Source of the DNA: Hetaerina americana
Lineage: Eukaryota; Arthropoda; Insecta; Odonata; Calopterygidae
NCBI GenBank assembly: GCA_022747635.1
Contig: JAKTNV010000017.1
Location: 1,127,501-1,191,500, forward strand
Direction of reading: 5' to 3'
Length of the DNA stretch: 64,000 bases
The notes beneath the pieces were generated by a model. That model was not told where the DNA came from. It ran no database searches and was given only the letters and a program-made list of their open reading frames with translations. Position numbers and translations under genes: made by a program. Below, one piece after another: positions 60,401 through 64,000 of this stretch. Each line of letters starts with the position of its first letter. Position 1 is the first letter of the stretch.

Positions 60401-63400
60401 TTTCAGTAAAACAGCTGATGAAATCAGAGAAAGGGGGCAAGGGAATTGTTTGGGTCCTCACAAGATAAATCGGTTTCATTTTAGGTTGATGCCAAGAGTT
60501 GGAAATACATCTTTTGTCTCGCATTCCGTTTCCTGGTTATTCTGTTCATATTGGCCACTGGGATTGAAAGTTTAAAAAAAATAAAATACTAGTTGTCTAG
60601 CAGAGTAAGGATAAAATAATTTTCAGAGTAAGCTTCGGAACAAGGATTCTTAGAGGTTGAAACCCAACAAAATATTACATAATACTTCTCTCAGAAAGGT
60701 TTTAGATATTTTAATCTAAAAGCTTCATCAGGTTTACTCGTAAAATCTCGCTTCTCAATCATCTAGCGCATGTTTGGAGCGAGGCTATACTCAGAAAATA
60801 ATCAATTCAAAGATGCCTATCCCTGGCGAAGTAGACGTAAACGTAAAATTACTACGCTGTTAATTGGATATGATGATTCTTTGAAACGGCATCGAAGAGA
60901 CAGCAGAGCTGATCGAGATGACGCATGATACTCGACCCTCAAGAGTATCTCAATGAGTTACAAAATTTTTTTAGGGTTCCATTCAAATCCGCTCAAATGG
61001 CGGGGGGCTCGCGAAATGACATGACCTTCGCACGTGAGGTCGCTGTTTTCTTGTTTGTATTTGTGAAATATGAATCAAGCCAACCTCTCAAAACTCTTCA
61101 ACTATGCATCCCCACCTTCATTTACCAAAAAAATCACTCCCCTCTCATATTTCGTACCTCGGTCCAACACACCACAAATCCCAGGCACGCTAGCCAACCA
61201 CTTCAAAATAATCTTCCCTGTACTAAAAAAATATGAAATGGTCTCCCTCTCACGACCAACCAGTACACAAAACCACTCATTCCACACCCCAATGCCCCCA
61301 TCCAATTCGTCTCCACTTGCCCTAGCTAACGGGCAACAAAATGATATCATCATCGCGCTAACCAGGATTCCCTCTCCCCCCCGATAAACCTTACCAACAC
61401 GACCACCTAACGACCGCACTCCATAACCCAACCCTGCCCCGTTCCATTTTCCAAACCCTACGCTCTCCTCTAAACCCTTAATTCTTTTCCAGGGTATACT
61501 GCCAGGCGACGCGCACTAAAACCATTCCCGGTCGTAATGGCTTTTATTTTCCACCCCTTGCCACAGTCAGTGGGCGGCCACCCACTGCGTATCGCCGGGC
61601 GGCCAAATCCCAAGCTGGTCTCTTAACCCTCTTGCGCTGTAGACTCCCCCCCTTTCGACCCCGCCGCAAATGCACGCCTGCAAACGATTGACCAATCAGG
61701 GGATTGGCCGTCACTACGCGCACCAAACCACTCTCATTGTTAACCAAATTTTTCACTTCAACGATGCACGAATGTTAACCATGTCCTTAGCTTGATTGTG
61801 ACAGGTACCACAGATAACTTCTAGTTATCACCAATCAATTCAAATATTCGTGGATGGAAAACTTCATTAAGCACGACGGTGGTGCGGATCAAGCGACTAA
61901 ACGTTACTATCATGGTCAGAGTCTGCTCGTCTGAATCTCACCAAGATATCATGATATAATTTCATGGATTTCAATTGTTTTACGTTTCAAAAAAACCTAA
62001 AACATCAAGGTAACTAAAAACAAAAAAAAATGCTAGGTCTACGCTCGTAATGCTCGGGGGAGATAATACCGTACAAAACAAACTGAATTAGGGATGATAT
62101 AATATTATCAAAAAAGGAACGACAGATAAATTTCAAAGGATTAAACTAAGAAAGGATTACTACATACGGACAAAGTAACCGTTTCTATGAGCCCTAGGAT
62201 ACCATGTTACTGAAGGAAATGACCTTCTGATTTGTCAAAATAGATTTGAATTTAAAGCAGAGTACGAGACATTAAAAAAAACGTGAAATTAGATGCAGGC
62301 ATCGAAGATGTCCACCCCACTACATACGAGAGAGTGATTAGGGATTGAAGAGATACGACAGGGGTGTGTAGGACTAATATGCGGTAAGAAGTGGGTCTGG
62401 GGATTCAGGAAATAAAATGTGGGGACCAGAATTGAGGCGTAGGGTAGGATAAGGGTTTTTTCATCCGGCCTGGACCACAAGGCCATATGGTATATCCCTT
62501 CAATTGCCGGAGGAGCATTAGATAGGATTATAATGTGAGCAGGAAGGAAGAGACAGACGGGAGAATGAAATTAAGGTGGTGAAGGTAAGGATACGAAACA
62601 AAATATAATATGGAATAAATAAATACATATAGCCAAGATCAAAAATCTGAAGGATCCTAAAGAGGTACCGTTTACAAAGAATCGGGATTCCCACACGAGT
62701 TATTAGCTCCCTAAGATAATTACGAATTGACATTTTCCCCTGATTTCCGCCGCAGGAAATTACGCATTCAGTTTCCAATGAATTTGTAATTTCCTTCAGT
62801 AGCTTTCACATGCACACAAATGGAACTACACACCCCACAGCTTCACACCAAATGAGCTACCCACAAGTCCCGAGGCTATCATCGAACCCCTATTTATATC
62901 CAGGCTACAAACATTAAATTTCCACGAAATAGGATATCAAAAAATTCTTAAAGCCAACATAATCAAAAATCTCTCAAAAACAAAATACCAGTTTCCTCTG
63001 CTCAAGTAACCCCTCACTCTTTAAGTGATCAGTCAGTTATGTGGGTTAAGTACTAAGTAAATGAGTTTAACCATTTAAAGTATTTCAGAAATTCAATGAC
63101 ATTATCTGCCTTCATATATTTTCCTAAAAAATTACTAAGCGCGAAAGTTCCAATCTGAATTTGTGACCTACTGTAAATTTATAACAATCACACTTACAAG
63201 GCGTACAAAAAGAACTATAAAAGGAAGAAAATGTTTTAACTTGAAAGTTAAAATATGCTTGGTATATATTATTTTAATAACTTATGCTAATAACTTATAT
63301 TAAGAAAGTATGCTAAGTTCATGATTGCTAACCAACTCGTCTGGAATCACAATCATCTATGTTCTAAATAGACGAAATTTCCTCACAGATTTGATCTGGA

Positions 63401-64000
63401 ATTCAATATTCAATTGGTCAAATTTTACTAGATATCGAAAGTTTCTTTTGATAGCTACCAAGCTGAAATGATGACCTGAGACTAAAGGTAAAGCTATTAT
63501 TCCCAGTAAAAACGGTTTCCTGCTGTGAGAGGCAAAAAAGATACAAAGTAAGCTTGGAAGGGTGTAGGATAAGTATTCGTGACGACCGCTACCAATTAAT
63601 TCATTTTCGATGCCGAATACATTTCAGCTCCGAAGAGAAACTTCTCGAACGTAAGTCTTGGAGGGTCTGAATAGGTGGGAATTCTTGCATGGAGGGACAA
63701 AAGGATTCCCACAGCAAAATACGCATATAGTAGAAATCTCCTTGAAAAATTGAGTCACTGCTTACGTCCGCAGGGGCAGGTTGGGATCGCTATCGATTAT
63801 CGATCCCCCTACCCTTTCCCGCCCCGAACAAGCGAACCACCACCAAATCCCTTCCTGCCGAAATATTTTCCGCGGCACCAGTCAGGAAACCTTATTAACC
63901 GTAGACCCTCGCAACCGTTCGGGACTTAACTCGTATTTCCTACCTTCCCCTCGTCCCGCAGACAACCCTCACCACTGCCCATTCTTCCTTCTGCCCCACG
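57400..64000. other. pan upstream intron with GC-rich patches
   Basis: GC/CpG-rich patches occur at about 57.5-58.0, 59.3-60.1, 61.5-61.7 and 63.7-64.0 kb among AT-rich DNA. They may be regulatory or alternative promoter regions, but I find no exon with recognisable TCF sequence in them. A possible decayed Penelope-like fragment lies near 60.61-60.75 kb. Confidence 0.35.
59006..59041. repeat. Perfect 16-bp hairpin
   Basis: GGCCAAAGGCATATAT, loop TATC, ATATATGCCTTTGGCC. The left neighbour repeats GCAGGGAGTTAGGC twice. No poly-U run follows and the function is unknown. Confidence 0.6.

Noticed and set aside
60610..60750. Another hammerhead on the minus strand
   Set aside because: CCTGATGAAGC with a long TTTTAGAT/ATCTAAAA stem II is present, but GAAA is missing, so at most it is a decayed Penelope-like fragment.
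1..64000. CRISPR arrays, bacterial operons, rRNA genes
   Set aside because: None is seen; the repeats are eukaryotic mobile elements and the genes are intron-rich.

Overview
The window looks like nuclear DNA of an insect or close pancrustacean relative. It has spliceosomal introns, AT-rich introns and intergenic DNA, and GC-rich homopeptide-coding exons. It is crowded with animal transposons: mariner, pogo-like, RTE-like and CR1 LINEs, tRNA-derived SINEs and Penelope-like remnants. I see no bacterial, organellar or rRNA features. All recognised host exons lie on the minus strand and belong to two genes.

Gene 1 (4497-20052) is the 5' third of the DNA polymerase alpha catalytic subunit (PolA1, p180). 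Eight coding exons give 499 residues with consistent phases from an ATG at 20052; the rest runs off the left edge. One intron uses a GC donor. An E2F-like site and a near-match DRE lie just upstream of the ATG. The 7.6-kb intron at 4695-12266 and the DNA left of 4497 hold most of the transposon debris. This includes a TSD-flanked 1.5-kb palindromic array of 336-bp tRNA-like units, and an RTE-like LINE interrupted by a TSD-flanked Penelope-like remnant with a recognisable hammerhead ribozyme fold.

From 20.1 to 33.3 kb is intergenic: a tRNA-type SINE, a nearly full-length decayed CR1 element (ORF1 with SGNH esterase, ORF2 with endonuclease and RT), a pogo-like transposase relic, and otherwise unassigned AT-rich DNA.

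Gene 2 (33363-54743, continuing off the right edge) is the TCF/LEF Wnt effector pangolin (pan). Exons run from the conserved proline-rich middle through the HMG box and C-clamp to a Ser/Pro/His-rich tail; the armadillo-binding N-terminus must lie beyond 64 kb. The locus appears built for isoform diversity: (i) two intact, phase-identical alternatives (39099-39252 and 39933-40095) for the second half of the HMG box; (ii) a candidate alternative first exon (44300-44916) at the edge of a GC/CpG-rich tract (about 44.3-48.6 kb), spliceable in frame to the HMG exons and predicted to give a TCF without its armadillo-binding domain; (iii) a candidate alternative last exon (36042-36189) that would remove the fourth cysteine of the C-clamp. 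These TCF options, the hammerhead fold-backs and the tRNA-like palindrome are the most interesting observations. All isoform statements are inferred from splice signals, phases and recalled homology, without transcript data.
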